Below, piece by piece: positions 1 to 13,100 of a stretch of 64,000 nucleotides of DNA. The position numbers were made by a program, and so were the translations under genes. This DNA comes from Trachythela sp. YZ-2020. Lineage: Eukaryota; Cnidaria; Anthozoa; Malacalcyonacea; Clavulariidae. The stretch is taken from positions 558,001-622,000 of the forward strand of contig JADLSH010000387.1 in assembly GCA_016169945.1 (NCBI GenBank), read 5' to 3'. Positions within the stretch are counted from its first letter, which is position 1. Each line of letters starts with the position of its first letter. The notes beneath the pieces are model-generated. The model searched no databases. It was given only the letters and a program-made list of their open reading frames with translations, and was not told the DNA's origin.

Positions 1-3
1 TGG

Positions 4-1339
4 TTGTTCAAGGAGTATGCTGAGATTTTGGCGGAACCAGTTGCTAATATTTTGAATTCATCCTATAAGGACCAAAAACTTCCGAGTGTTTGGAAATTAG
101 CTGATGTAAGCCCGCTTCCCAAAGTCAAGCGAGTTACTAATCCCCAAAAGGAACTTAGACCAATTTCGTTGACCTGTTCTCTATCGAAAGTGGCCGAAGA
201 ATTCGTGGTAGCTGATTACATTAAACCTGCCGTAATTAAAACAATCGATCCCAATCAATTTGGAACAATCCCAGGTTCTTCAACCGTTATGGCCTTAATT
301 AGCATGGTTCACAAGTGGCTCAAGGAGACAGATGGCACTGGCTCGACAATTAGAGTTCTTCTGTTCGATTATCGAAAGGCTTTTGATCTAATTGGCCACT
401 CTACTCTTATTGAGAAACTTCGTCACATGGATATTCCCAACAGTGTCACCAATTGGATCATAAGTTTTCTCTCCGGAAGATCGCAGAGAGTTAAACTGGA
501 ACAGGACTGTTTCTCAGAGTGGGGAGCCGTCCCTTCAGGAGTTCCTCAAGGTACCAAATTGGGCCCCTGGTTGTTTCTGATAATGATTAATGATCTGTCA
601 ATCTCTGGAAGCTTTGATATGTGGAAATATGTCGACGACTCCACAGTGTCAGAAGTTATAGCCAAAGGTAACTCCAGTGTGTCACAATCGGCTGTTGATC
701 AGGTCTCAGAGTGGTCAAAAAGGAATTTGCTTCAACTGAACTGCAACAAATGTAAGGAGTTGCCTACCACCGCCAGTTACCATTGAGGGATCCGCCATTA
801 ACACAGTGAGTAAAGTAAAGTTACTTGGCGTAACCATTAACAGCACTCTTACGTGGAACAACCATATCGAGGAAATAGTAAAAAAAGCATCTCGCAAGCA
901 GTACTTTCTTGTGCAGCTCAAAAGAGCGAAGGTTCCAGCAAAGGATATAGTCGCTTATTACTGCGCATGCATTCGTTCTGCTATCGATTACGCATGTCCT
1001 GTCTTCCACTACTCGCTTCCAAAATACCTACAGGATGACCTGGAGAGGATACAGAGAAGAGCACTAGCCTGTGTTTATCCTTACTGCCGATATGAAGATG
1101 CCCTATCGCTCGCTGGCCTAGAATCAATTCAAGATCACCACGAAAGGTTAACCAAAGCCCTTTTTAGGTCAATTGTGAGCAAGTCGAATAACAAATTGCA
1201 TGTTTTATTACCACAACGAAATACTAATGCTAGATACAAGCTCAGGAAACATAGATCTTTTAATGTACCAACTGCAAAAACCAAACGTTATGCTAACTCT
1301 TTTATCATCCATAGTAGTGAGCTTTATGATAAGGTGTAA
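4..1339 (+). pseudogene. LINE reverse transcriptase, frame-disrupted
   Basis: The first open frame (4-786) carries the RT fingers and palm: an LRPISL block, the first catalytic block around FDYRKAFD, the VPQGTKLGPWLF block and the second catalytic motif as YVDDS. After KCKEL near 755 the frame stops at 786. The downstream frame (to 1339) resumes with KLLGVTIN and LTWNNHI, then the thumb and C-terminal region. A few codons normally found between these blocks seem absent, so a small out-of-frame deletion near 755-780 is more likely than a single-base error. No endonuclease domain is visible because the 5' part is outside the window. Confidence 0.85.
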
Positions 1340-1538
1340 AATAGTTCTGAATTGATCAATATAGTGATATCGTTTATATATATATATATAGAAGTTTTAT
1401 GAAGTTTATACATATCGTACATAGTTTAAGTTAACGTTTTTATAGTAGGTAATTTTTATGTAATTATACACTACCAATCTATTACTTGTAAAGTTACGCA
1501 ATTCAGTCTTAACTGCAATGTAACTTGGATTAATTAAA

Positions 1539-1592
<54 letters not shown>

Positions 1593-1598
1593 CTATCT
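1539..1598 (+). repeat. (ATCT)n microsatellite tail of the LINE
   Basis: About 14 uninterrupted tetranucleotide copies directly follow the LINE 3' UTR. The same tetranucleotide ends a second LINE at 36043-36058 and forms a long run at 16228-16307. Confidence 0.9.
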
Positions 1599-4124
1599 GT
1601 AGAGGTAAAGTATGGCATTCCCGTAACATATTCTATCCATTCGAATATTTATTGAACAATCATCCCGATTACAAATTGTAGTAGCTTAAAAGATTGGCCT
1701 ATATCTTCTCTTTAAATGTGCTGAAAATAATGACGGAAAGTGAAGTATTTAAGATGAAATGGGGCGAGATGTAATGATAAAGTTACAAAAATTCCCTACG
1801 CGTTTTTAAGGTTTAAAAGTTGAAAAATCAGAGGTTGTTTGCATTGATACTTAAAGCAGGGTATATGTACATTACAAAACCACATTACCTTCCTTCCAAA
1901 CAATCTCAACTATCCTTTCTTTTCACTCTGGAAACTTTCAAGTGAGTTTGTTGCATGTAGGTTTCAGCTCTCAGTCGAATTTTGGTGTACAACACTTTTT
2001 GAGGTTGATGCCAATTTTTGCAACTTGCTTTTATCAGAATCAAATGAAATTCAGATATATTATTCCTTGTAATTAGGAGACACGTCACAAGCAGTTCCAG
2101 ATTTTTATGATGTCTCAAATTGATTTTATAGCATATTTTCAAAAATATTCCAATGTTACAAAATTGCCACATTTGATATAGAAATCACAATTTTTTTAAA
2201 AAATCATTTGATTCAAGAAGTTTTAAATGACAATGTGTTAATGGTCTTCCCGACAACATTCTAAGACTTTATGGAATGTTTGGTTCTTATATATGTCTTT
2301 TCATTGTTAAGAAATTTAATAAAAACCAACAAAAACTGTAAAATGACAAGGTACATTAAATTTCAAAACTCCGTATAATTATCATTAAGTTTGTTAGAAG
2401 AGAAAAAAAAGCGGTTAAGCTGACTCATGCGAAGTGTTTTTCATATTACTGATCCAAAATGTTTTGTCATATATGACCATATATATCATTGAAAAGACCA
2501 GGCCAAAAAAGCAAACAAACCTGCAGTCCATACACAGGGTCTGGGGGCATACTCCCCCACAAAATTTTGAAAATTACAAGCTCTGAAAGTGCATTTCCAG
2601 CCATTTCTCACAGTAATTTTGAATATTCAATATAAAAGATAAATTATTTCGCTTCCACTCCCGAAATTTATAACTATAAATCATCATGTTATCATTAATT
2701 AAATTAAATCAAATCTCCAATGATGGAATGTTCTTCGTATCAAACTTATTCTGGACCAAACTTCTGTATATATTTAACGTTTTGTTATAGGGCTTGACGA
2801 CTTTTTGGCTTTGCTTAAATTTGCTCGCAGCTCGCATCGGAGGTTCACTCGCTGACTCGCAGCTCGCAATGATCAATCCATGAGCACTCGCAGCTACGCG
2901 TAGGGAATTTGATACATGTTTTCCAACCTGGAATATGGTAAGGTTCAGGTTTGATACGTGGCTTTTCACGTAAATGATCGCTGATCTAAAGATCAAAGCT
3001 CTTTGGTGCCTGTTGGGTCTGATCAAAGTTCTATGGAGCCTGTTCAAACTACCTAGTTTGACCAGAGCTGACCAAAATAGCGATGTTTTTTATGACAAAA
3101 TTAAATTGAAATAACAAAAAATAACTTACCTATACTGCTTTGTTGAAATTCCTAGCAGTATCTGCTAAAATCTCGAGGTTTTTCCACATAAATAATAAAT
3201 ACATCAGCCTTCATGGCATGAACGACAGTTTCCAAAAATCAAGTCGAAGTCGAAAAACAAATTGAAATTTCCTCCATGAAACGGAAGCACTATAATCCCA
3301 CGTGTGGCTTCGTTTCACAAACAATCACGTCCTGAAGTTTGTAGAAGAATCGCTATTTGGAAGGTTTATAGTATACTGCCTGTCTTGAAAGAAATCCTAT
3401 TATTCTCTTTGGAAAGATTATTCATCAACTGGTCTTATTTACAGCAAAGTATAGAGTGGATTTTGAAAGATCAAAGATACGGTTGTATTAAACATAAGAT
3501 TTGTTGTATGCGTGAACATGCCAAGATGTCTGGGAGAGAACTACTCAGTGTCGATGAAGGTATCCAACCTTTTTATTTTTTCATAACTTTTTAAGTAAAG
3601 ACTGAAAAGTACCCAGTAGAATAATATGTGAAATATTATAAACAAATTCGTTGCATGCTTTATAGATGGGTAAACATTGTTTACGTTTTTTGGCAGGCAG
3701 AAATACCCAAGAGAATAAAATATTTTGTTTAATACTTGCATACCGAATTAATACCGATCTATTGTAAAAAAGCAGTCATGCTTATTTGCCTGCCAGAAAA
3801 TGTAAAAAAGTTTACCCGTCTATACATCCTGTTATACATATATAAAATTGAATGTATTACAGTATTACACATGAACATTTCAACAGCTTTCACAGATCTC
3901 GAACTGAAACCCTATATTATTGGAAATTTTACACTTTTAATACCGCCCGAATAATCACTGAATACATACACCATCAAAACACGCCATAAAAGAACGGGAG
4001 AACTCGTCATCAAAATACACGCCATCATATATTGCGTTATATGGGTAAGGTAAACTGTATAAAAGTACCCCCCATATCAACTGATCCCTTACTAGTTGTT
4101 TCTCAAATTTATCTCCAAAAGGCA
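1599..4124. other. AT-rich stretch, no firm gene
   Basis: No recognisable protein is encoded. Around 2820-2900 there are clustered short repeats of a CTCGCAGCTCGC type. One short segment, 3526-3559, has an ATG in fair context and ends at a GT donor. Its phase (one leftover base) could join to the gene at 10.1 kb, but that would need the second AG of the acceptor there and an intron spanning the whole satellite, so it is only a candidate. Confidence 0.5.
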
Positions 4125-7100
4125 TACACTAATGCTAAAAACCTTACAACTAATGCTAAGGTAATTCAGTATATAAGTTCACCACAAACACTAATGTTAA
4201 GGTGATTCAGTATACAAGTTACCACAAACATTAATACTAAGGTGATTCAGTATATAAGTTCACAACAAACACTAATGCTAAGGTAATTCAGTATATATGT
4301 TCATCATAAACACTAATGTTTAGATGATTCAGTATACATATGGTATGTTTGCCATAAACACCAATCTAAGGTGATTCAGTAAATAAGTTCACTAAAACAA
4401 TAATGCTAAGGTGATTCTAACCCTTAGCCCTCCGAACCTTTGTCAGTTGGGTTGCAAAACCTGTTAAGGCTTTCCATCCACCTCAGAGTGGTAAACATAT
4501 TAAACTAAACTAATTAAACTAAACTAATTCAGTATATAAGTTCACTAGAAACACAAATGCTAACTAAAGGTGATTTAGTATATAAGTTCACCATAAACAC
4601 TAATACTAAGGTCATTTAGTATATACATACCAGTATATGTTTGCCATAAGAACTAATGCTAACACTAAAGGCAATTTAGTATATGTTTGCCATACGCACT
4701 AGTGCTGAAGAGATTCAGTAAATAAGTTTACTACAAACACTAATGCTAACATGATTCAGTATATAAGTTCACCACAAACACTAATGTTAAGGTGATTCAG
4801 TATACAAGTTACCACAAACACTAATACTAAGGTGATTCAGTATATATAAGTTCACCACAAACACTAATGCTATTAAGGTGATTCAGTATATATATGTTTG
4901 CCAAAAACACTAATGCTAAGGTGATTCAGTATACATATGGTATGTTTGCCATAAACACCAATGCTAAGGTGATTCAGCATATATATGTTTACCTCGACTT
5001 AGCTCAGGTTTTATTCACGATATTCACCTGGTGAATAATTGTTAATTAGTATATATGTTCACCACAAACACTAATACTAAGGTGATTCAGTATATATAAG
5101 TTCACTAGAAACACAAACACTAATGTTAAGGTGATTCAGTATATATATGTTTGCCAAAAACACTAATGCTAAGGTGATTCAGTATATAAGTTCACCATAA
5201 ACACTAATACTAAGGTCATTTAGTATATACATACCAGTATATGTTTGCCATAAGAACTAATGCTAACACTAAAGGCAATTTAGTATATGTTTGCCATACG
5301 CACTAGTGCTGAAGAGATTCAGTATATAAGTTTACTACAAACACTAATGCTAACATGATTCAGTATATAAGTTCACTACAAACACTAATGCTAAGGTAAT
5401 TCAGTATATATGTTCATCATAAACACTAATGTTTAGATGATTCAGTATACATATGGTATGTTTGCCATAAACACCAATGCTAAGGTGATTCAGTATATAA
5501 GTTCACTAAAACAATAATGCTAAGGTGATTCTAACCTTAGGCACTAACCACTAACTAACCCTCCGAACTTTTGTCAGTTGGGTTGCAAAACCTGTTAAGG
5601 CTTTCCGTCCACCTCAGAGTGGTAAACATATTAAACTAAACTAATTAAACTAAACTAATTCAGTATATAAGTTCACTAGAAACACAAATGCTAACTAAAG
5701 GTGATTCAGTATATATATGTTTGCCAAAAATACTAATGCTAAGGTGATTCAGTATATAAGTTCACCATAAACACTAATACTAAGGTCATTTAGTATATAC
5801 ATACCAGTATATGTTTGCCATAAGAACTAATGCTAACACTAAAGGCAATTTAGTATATGTTTGCCATACGCACTAGTGCTGAAGCGATTCAGTAAATAAG
5901 TTTACTACAAACACTAATGCTAACATGATTCAGTATATAAGTTCACCACAAACACTAATGTTAAGGTGATTCAGTATACAAGTTACCACAAACACTAATA
6001 CTAAGGTGATTCAGTATATATAAGTTCACCACAAACACTAATGCTATTAAGGTGATTCAGTATATATATGTTTGCCAAAACACTAATGCTAAGGTGATTC
6101 AGTATATAAGTTCACCATAAACACTAATACTAAGGTCATTTAGTATATACATACCAGTATATGTTTGCCATAAGAACTAATGCTAACACTAAAGGCAATT
6201 TAGTATATGTTTGCCATACGCACTAGTGCTGAAGAGATTCAGTATATAAGTTTACTACAAACACTAATGCTAACATGATTCAGTATATAAGTTCACTACA
6301 AACACTAATGCTAAGGTAATTCAGTATATATGTTCATCATAAACACTAATGTTTAGATGATTCAGTATACATATGGTATGTTTGCCATAAACACCAATGC
6401 TAAGGTGATTCAGTATATAAGTTCACTAAAACAATAATGCTAAGGTGATTCTAACCCTTAGGCACTAACCACTAACTAACCCTCCGAACCTTTGCCAGTT
6501 GGGTTGCAAAACCTGTTAAGGCTTTCCGTCCACCTCAGAGTGGTAAACATATTAAACTAAACTAATTAAACTAAACTAATTCAGTATATAAGTTCACTAG
6601 AAACACAAATGCTAACTAAAGGTGATTCAGTATATATATGTTTGCCAAAAATACTAATGCTAAGGTGATTCAGTATATAAGTTCACCATAAACACTAATA
6701 CTAAGGTCATTTAGTATATACATACCAGTATATGTTTGCCATAAGAACTAATGCTAACACTAAAGGCAATTTAGTATATGTTTGCCATACGCACTAGTGC
6801 TGAAGCGATTCAGTATATAAGTTTACTACAAACACTAATGCTAACATGATTCAGTATATAAGTTCACCACAAACACTAATGTTAAGGTGATTCAGTATAC
6901 AAGTTACCACAAACACTAATACTAAGGTGATTCAGTATATAAATTCACCATAAACACTAATACTAAGGTCATTTAGTATATACATACCAGTATATGTTTG
7001 CCATAAGAACTAATGCTAACACTAAAGGCAATTTAGTATATGTTTGCCATACGCACTAGTGCTGAAGCGATTCAGTAAATAAGTTTACTACAAACACTAA

Positions 7101-9235
7101 TGCTAACATGATTCAGTATATAAGTTCACCACAAACACTAATGTTAAGGTGATTCAGTATACAAGTTACCACAAACACTAATACTAAGGTGATTCAGTAT
7201 ATATAAGTTCACCACAAACACTAATGCTATTAAGGTGATTCAGTATATATATGTTTGCCAAAAACACTAATGCTAAGGTGATTCAGTATATAAGTTCACC
7301 ATAAACACTAATACTAAGGTCATTTAGTATATACATACCAGTATATGTTTGCCATAAGAACTAATGCTAACACTAAAGGCAATTTAGTATATGTTTGCCA
7401 TACGCACTAGTGCTGAAGAGATTCAGTATATAAGTTTACTACAAACACTAATGCTAACATGATTCAGTATATAAGTTCACTACAAACACTAATGCTAAGG
7501 TAATTCAGTATATATGTTCATCATAAACACTAATGTTTAGATGATTCAGTATACATATGGTATGTTTGCCATAAACACCAATGCTAAGGTGATTCAGTAT
7601 ATAAGTTCACTAAAACAATAATGCTAAGGTGATTCTAACCCTTAGGCACTAACCACTAACTAACCCTCCGAACCTTTGCCAGTTGGGTTGCAAAACCTGT
7701 TAAGGCTTTCCGTCCACCTCAGAGTGGTAAACATATTAAACTAAACTAATTAAACTAAACTAATTCAGTATATAAGTTCACTAGAAACACAAATGCTAAC
7801 TAAAGGTGATTCAGTATATATGTTTGCCAAAAATACTAATGCTAAGGTGATTCAGTATATAAGTTCACCATAAACACTAATACTAAGGTCATTTAGTATA
7901 TACATACCAGTATATGTTTGCCATAAGAACTAATGCTAACACTAAAGGCAATTTAGTATATGTTTGCCATACGCACTAGTGCTGAAGCAATTCAGTATAT
8001 AAGTTTACTACAAACACTAATGCTAACATGATTCAGTATATAAGTTCACCACAAACACTAATGTTAAGGTGATTCAGTATACAAGTTACCACAAACACTA
8101 ATACTAAGGTGATTCAGTATATATAAGTTCACCACAAACACTAATGCTATTAAGGTGATTCAGTATATATATGTTTGCCAAAAACACTAATGCTAAGGTG
8201 ATTCAGTATACATATGGTATGTTTGCCATAAACACCAATGCTAAGGTGATTCAGCATATATATGTTTACCTCGACTTCGTCTCGGTTTTTATTCACCGAT
8301 ATTCACCTCGCCTTGTAATAATTGATAATTAGTATATATGTTCACCACAAACACTAATACTAAGGTGATTCAGTATATATAAGTTCACTAGAAACACAAA
8401 CACTAATGTTAAGGTGATTCAGTATACAAGTTACCACAAACACTAATACTAAGGTGATTCAGTATATAAATTCACCATAAACACTAATACTAAGGTCATT
8501 TAGTATATACATACCAGTATATGTTTGCCATAAGAACTAATGCTAACACTAAAGGCAATTTAGTATATATATGTTTGCCATACGCACTAGTGCTGAAGAG
8601 ATTCAGTATATAAGTTTACTACAAACACTAATGCTAACATGATTCAGTATATAAGTTCACCACAAACACTAATGTTAAGGTGATTCAGTATACAAGTTAC
8701 CACAAACACTAATACTAAGGTGATTCAGTATATAAGTTCACCATAAACACTAATACTAAGGTCATTTAGTATATACATACCAGTATATGTTTGCCATAGA
8801 ACTAATGCTAACACTAAAGGCAATTTAGTATATATATGTTTGCCATACGCACTAGTGCTGAAGAGATTCAGTATATAAGTTTACTACAAACACTAATGCT
8901 AACATGATTCAGTATATAAGTTCACCACAAACACTAATGTTAAGGTGATTCAGTATACAAGTTACCACAAACACTAATACTAAGGTGATTCAGTATATAA
9001 GTTCACCATAAACACTAATACTAAGGTCATTTAGTATATACATACCAGTATATGTTTGCCATAAGAACTAATGCTAACACTAAAGGCAATTTAGTATATA
9101 TATGTTTGCCATACGCACTAGTGCTGAAGAGATTCAGTATATAAGTTTACTACAAACACTAATGCTAACATGATTCAGTATATAAGTTCACTACAAACAC
9201 TAATGCTAAGGTAATTCAGTATATTATATAAGTTC
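4125..9235 (+). repeat. Large satellite array with higher-order structure
   Basis: This is a tandem array of diverged units of about 40-45 bp, built on CACTAATGCTAAGG, TGATTCAGTATATAAG and TTCACCACAAA. Variants (CATACGCACTAGTGCTGAAG, TACATACCAGTATATGTTTG) recur in fixed order, so the array is organised as larger blocks. A non-satellite landmark starting CCCTCCGAAC recurs at about 4428, 5559, 6480 and 7664 (spacing 1131, 921 and 1184 bp). A foreign segment with TTTTTATTCACCGATATTC-like sequence sits at about 4989-5040 and 8270-8330. There are no long open frames anywhere in the array. Confidence 0.95.
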
Positions 9236-9511
9236 ACCACAAACACAACCTGTTTTGAAATAACTGTATATACTGAATCACCTCAGCATTAGTGTTTATA
9301 ATAAACATACAGTATCTATATACTGAATCACCTTAGCATATACTAATGTAGCCTACCATTAATGTTTGTAATGAACTTACAGTATATACTAAATCAGCTT
9401 AGCATTAGTGTTTGTAGTGAACTTATATACTGAATCACCTTAGCATTAGTGTTTATGGCAAACATACATTATTATGTTGAATCACCTTAGCATTAGTGTT
9501 TATGGTAAACA
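9236..9511 (-). repeat. Inverted terminal part of the satellite
   Basis: The same monomer appears here as its reverse complement (TGAATCACCTTAGCATTAGTG repeated). The switch lies close to 9236-9260, after TATATAAGTTCACCACAAAC. About six inverted units follow before the array ends at a MITE. An internal inversion or fold-back junction is the simplest reading. Confidence 0.9.
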
Positions 9512-9519
9512 TATATTTA

Positions 9520-9812
9520 CAGCTAATTCAAAAAAGGTTGTCCTTTGCAAACGTTAAACTCTAAACCTTAAACCTTAAACTCTAAGTGTGCAAAGCTTAA
9601 TGGGAGCACAAGTTTCAAGCTTAGTAGTTGAATATTGCAGCTATTTGTGAATGAATTGTTCTCGTAAGCAGATATTTACTGTCTCTACGAAATGGGCCCC
9701 ATGTATATAACTTCTAAACTGATTAAATGATGCTCCCATTATGCTTTGCATGCTTACAGTTTAAGGTTTAGAGTTTAAGGTTTGAAAAGGACAACCTTTT
9801 TTGAATTAGCTG
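9520..9812. mobile_element. MITE with long TIRs, hAT-like
   Basis: The terminal inverted repeats begin CAGCTAATTCAAAAAAGG and stay similar for about 90 bp, including CTCTAAACCTTAAAC and TAATGGGAGCA. The flanking 8-mers are TATATTTA and TATATATA (7 of 8 match), consistent with an 8-bp hAT-type duplication, though the AT-rich context makes this weak. No coding capacity. Confidence 0.75.
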
Positions 9813-10111
9813 TATATATAACAACACAATCTTGGTTTAATTCATCACCTTAATTCATATACTGTTACTAAACCAAGATTTTGTCACGTATCACTTCGCT
9901 CTACGTTTGTGTATTGAGCACTCTTTCTATGTGATTTTATAACTGTCAGTTCTGGTGCTTATGTGCCTCTTTGGAGAATACACACTAAGTAACATACAAA
10001 CTAAGTAACATACACACTAAGTAACATACACTGAGTGAATACAGTACACAATAAGTAACATACACTGTATACAAAACACACTAATCCGAACTTCTAACTT
10101 GTTATTTTTAG

Positions 10112-13100
10112 AGTACAGAAATGGGGTAAATTTAGATTTTTCCTTGCCTTCCCAAAAACGGGCAAAAATGAAGCAATGATCTTGGCAAAGCTGATAGATA
10201 ATGAGGCATTTGTTGAAGGGGTTAGTATTTTCTTGTAATAATGGTATTTGGTGCATGGAAGAGGGTATTTTATGGTGAACTATAATAACACCTGTTGAAG
10301 TCATATGCCACTTACATCCAAGAAACAGTGGCCTTTTTTATAATTATTGATCTTGCCAATCGATCATAAAATCCATATCTTGTCCCCACTCTCTAATGTT
10401 TTCCGAACCTCACTTGGTTTTTCCTGCCTTTATCACTGTAATAGCCACATTACAAGATTTGAAAAACTCGAAACAACACCTTCAGACTCGTTCTCTGTCC
10501 AATTATTTCTCATGCTCCCGAACGCACATGCACATTCGCTTCTTTAACGCTAAAGAAAACAGATTGAATGTCTTTCCTATTTTTGAACCGTCTTAGATTG
10601 ATGATCGTTTCTTAAGTGAGCTTTATTCCATATCTTTGTTGTGTCTTCATCTGATTTCTGTGATCTTTCAATCTCTACTGGCTATTACTGTATTCATGAC
10701 TGTTAAAATGTTTAGGATGCAAATGGAAGATTCAAACAACATTGGAAAGACAACAGTTTGATAAATGATGGAACGTTTCTCATTTCTTTACAAAATGAGG
10801 TAATTTCTTTGCTGTTTATTGTAAATGGTTATAAGTTTATCTGATTGTTGTAAGTTGCTATTTCTAAATATCTTGCGATTTTTTCATTTTGATGAATGAA
10901 CTTGTAAGTTCCTGGAGGCCACTACTATACGTATGATTGAAAATTATTGACTGCATCACGCGTGTTTCATATTTCAGGTTTCCAATTGTTTCGTTGCTTT
11001 CTCTATATACAGTCTGCATGGAAAATGCACAATAAACAAATGATGGAACAACGTGAAACTGACCGGCAAAGTATTTTGCTTATGAATTTCGGCCATCTCT
11101 CGGAATACTGTAGATCGGCTTTTGCTTTGCCTGTCCAGTCCCTAATAGTTTACAATTATAAATTTAGTTAAAATGTATTTCTTAAATATCTGCATGTACA
11201 GTGCTTGTCCATAACATAACTGTGGACTTCGTCGTGTTATGAAATCTTTAGCTTTACTTTAAAATTAAAGTTATCAGTCTGAAAAGCCTTTTTGGTTATT
11301 TTCAATATTTTTTTCTTATATCATAGCAATTTCAAGAAGACGTGAACAACAAAATTGAGGAAATTGCTATTTTAGTGAACGCAGATGCGGTTAGATGGAA
11401 TGAAGAAGCAAGTCGGATTAATTCCATCAATGAGGAAGATCGAGATAACTATGGAGAGTCTAGTCAGGTAAGCTAAATTTTGATGTTTGCAGTTCTGAGT
11501 GCTCATTCTTGGCTTTCCATGTGTACACAGTACTTGCAATTCAGTATACAGTACCTGTCCTGAGTAAAGGTACGTTCACTCACACGAGTACTCGCGAGTC
11601 GAAGCAAGTACTCATTTTGACTCGCTACTTGCGAGTACTCGTATTTAATGTCACAAGCATTAGCTACTCGCAACATGCAAGTGTATGTGAGTCAAAAGGT
11701 TCAGCTATAAAATTAAAGTGCCTAAAAGGTAAAGCCCAAATGGCTATCAGACAGACAAATGCCGTATTTAATATATTATAGAACTATAAATCGAATATGC
11801 TCCGGTGTATAGGGAACGGAGTTTTTGACAATAATATTGATCACTTCTTGTCTTGTAGTCCTTAAAATTCGAGAATCAAATAAGTTTTAACAAACTTAAT
11901 ACTGGAAAGTGCAAAGTAAAAAAATATTACTTACATTACATACTGCTAGTATCTGACTTGAATCGGGAACAATATCGAAAACCATTGGTGACATTGATAT
12001 ACAGGAGTGTTTACCACTAGTACCTTAAAATGGGGACTCAATATATCCAATGTATGCGCTAAGGCACAGAAAATGCTTGGATTCCTTCATAGGACTTCTG
12101 ATCCCGGTATTGTACTGACTTTGTATTGTACTTTCTCCACAACTAAATGCGAATGACCAACCAAAATATGAAATTAAGTATTCCGTAAACATGCTTAACA
12201 AATATAAGTAACAAATTTGTTCGTTGCCAATGTCTTTAACATTGTTTGCCCCCTCATTTTTCTACAGGAAACTTTTGAAAGCCAGTTGGACGACCGAGAC
12301 GATAGCTGCAAAGATAGTGAATCAAGTGAGGAAAGCTGGAAACCAATTGAAAGTGAGGAGTCTGAAGCATCTGCAGGTGACGTCAATAAGAAATCTAAGG
12401 AAATCAGAGAGAATGCTTGCAATGGAAGAAACCGTCGCAACGAAAGGGAAGGGAAGAAGGTAAAAACTAACGCAAAGAAAAGAAAGATAGATTTGGAATT
12501 TGATGAGGAAGATCTAAAAGGTAAAGGTGGGAAGTCTGAAAAAAAATTTGCTGGAACTAGAAAGAAATTTTCTTGCCCTCTTCCTGGTTGTAAGACACAT
12601 AATATTGTGCATTTACCAAGACATATGAGGGAAATCCACAAATGGTCGAAACTGGCAGCAAGACACGTAGTAAGCAGATACAACATACGTAAAAGAAAGC
12701 CGGCTTCAGAGAAAAAGACAAAGGACTATCACAAGCGCCGCAAATGCCCTTTAGATGGCTGTAACTCGATTGTCCTGAGGTTGTCTGCGCATTTGCTTAA
12801 AGTGCACAAATTGAAAAAGGCCAGTAAGGCTTATTCAAATGCTATGGAATCTGCAGTTTATGTTCCTGATCTAAAGCACCCAATGGTTCGTTGGAAAGAA
12901 GAAGGCGGGCATCCTCGTGAGGAACGTTACAAGAAGCAGACCACAGCGGATGAATCCTCTAGTGACGAGAGCTCGGAGGCACCGGATTCGTCAGATCATT
13001 TCAAGAATACAAATGATGGTGTTTCCGATGAGTTGGCTTGTCAAAGTTCAACTGGAACGAATAAACCATGTGAAAGCAAAGATATGATGCAGAATGATAC

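Larger units (their letters stand above)
1..1598 (+). mobile_element. Non-LTR retrotransposon, 5' truncated by window edge
   Basis: This is the 3' part of a LINE. It has the reverse transcriptase and C-terminal region, then about 200 bp of AT-rich 3' UTR (1340-1538) with a TA run near 1375, and ends in an (ATCT)n tail at 1539-1598. Microsatellite tails of this kind are known in the CR1/L2 group of LINEs. The 5' end lies outside the window, so full length and target duplication cannot be judged. Confidence 0.85.

Noticed and set aside
2709..3047. 112-codon minus-strand frame
   Set aside because: It overlaps short CTCGCAG-type repeats and shows no domain or splice support.
4125..9511. Regularly spaced repeats resembling a CRISPR array
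   Set aside because: Units are head-to-tail variants without unique spacers, and the surrounding DNA is eukaryotic; this is satellite DNA.
12195..12686. 163-codon minus-strand frame
   Set aside because: It is the reverse of the charged, Lys/Glu-rich exon of the recombinase gene, which makes the opposite strand open and Ser/Phe-rich by composition.
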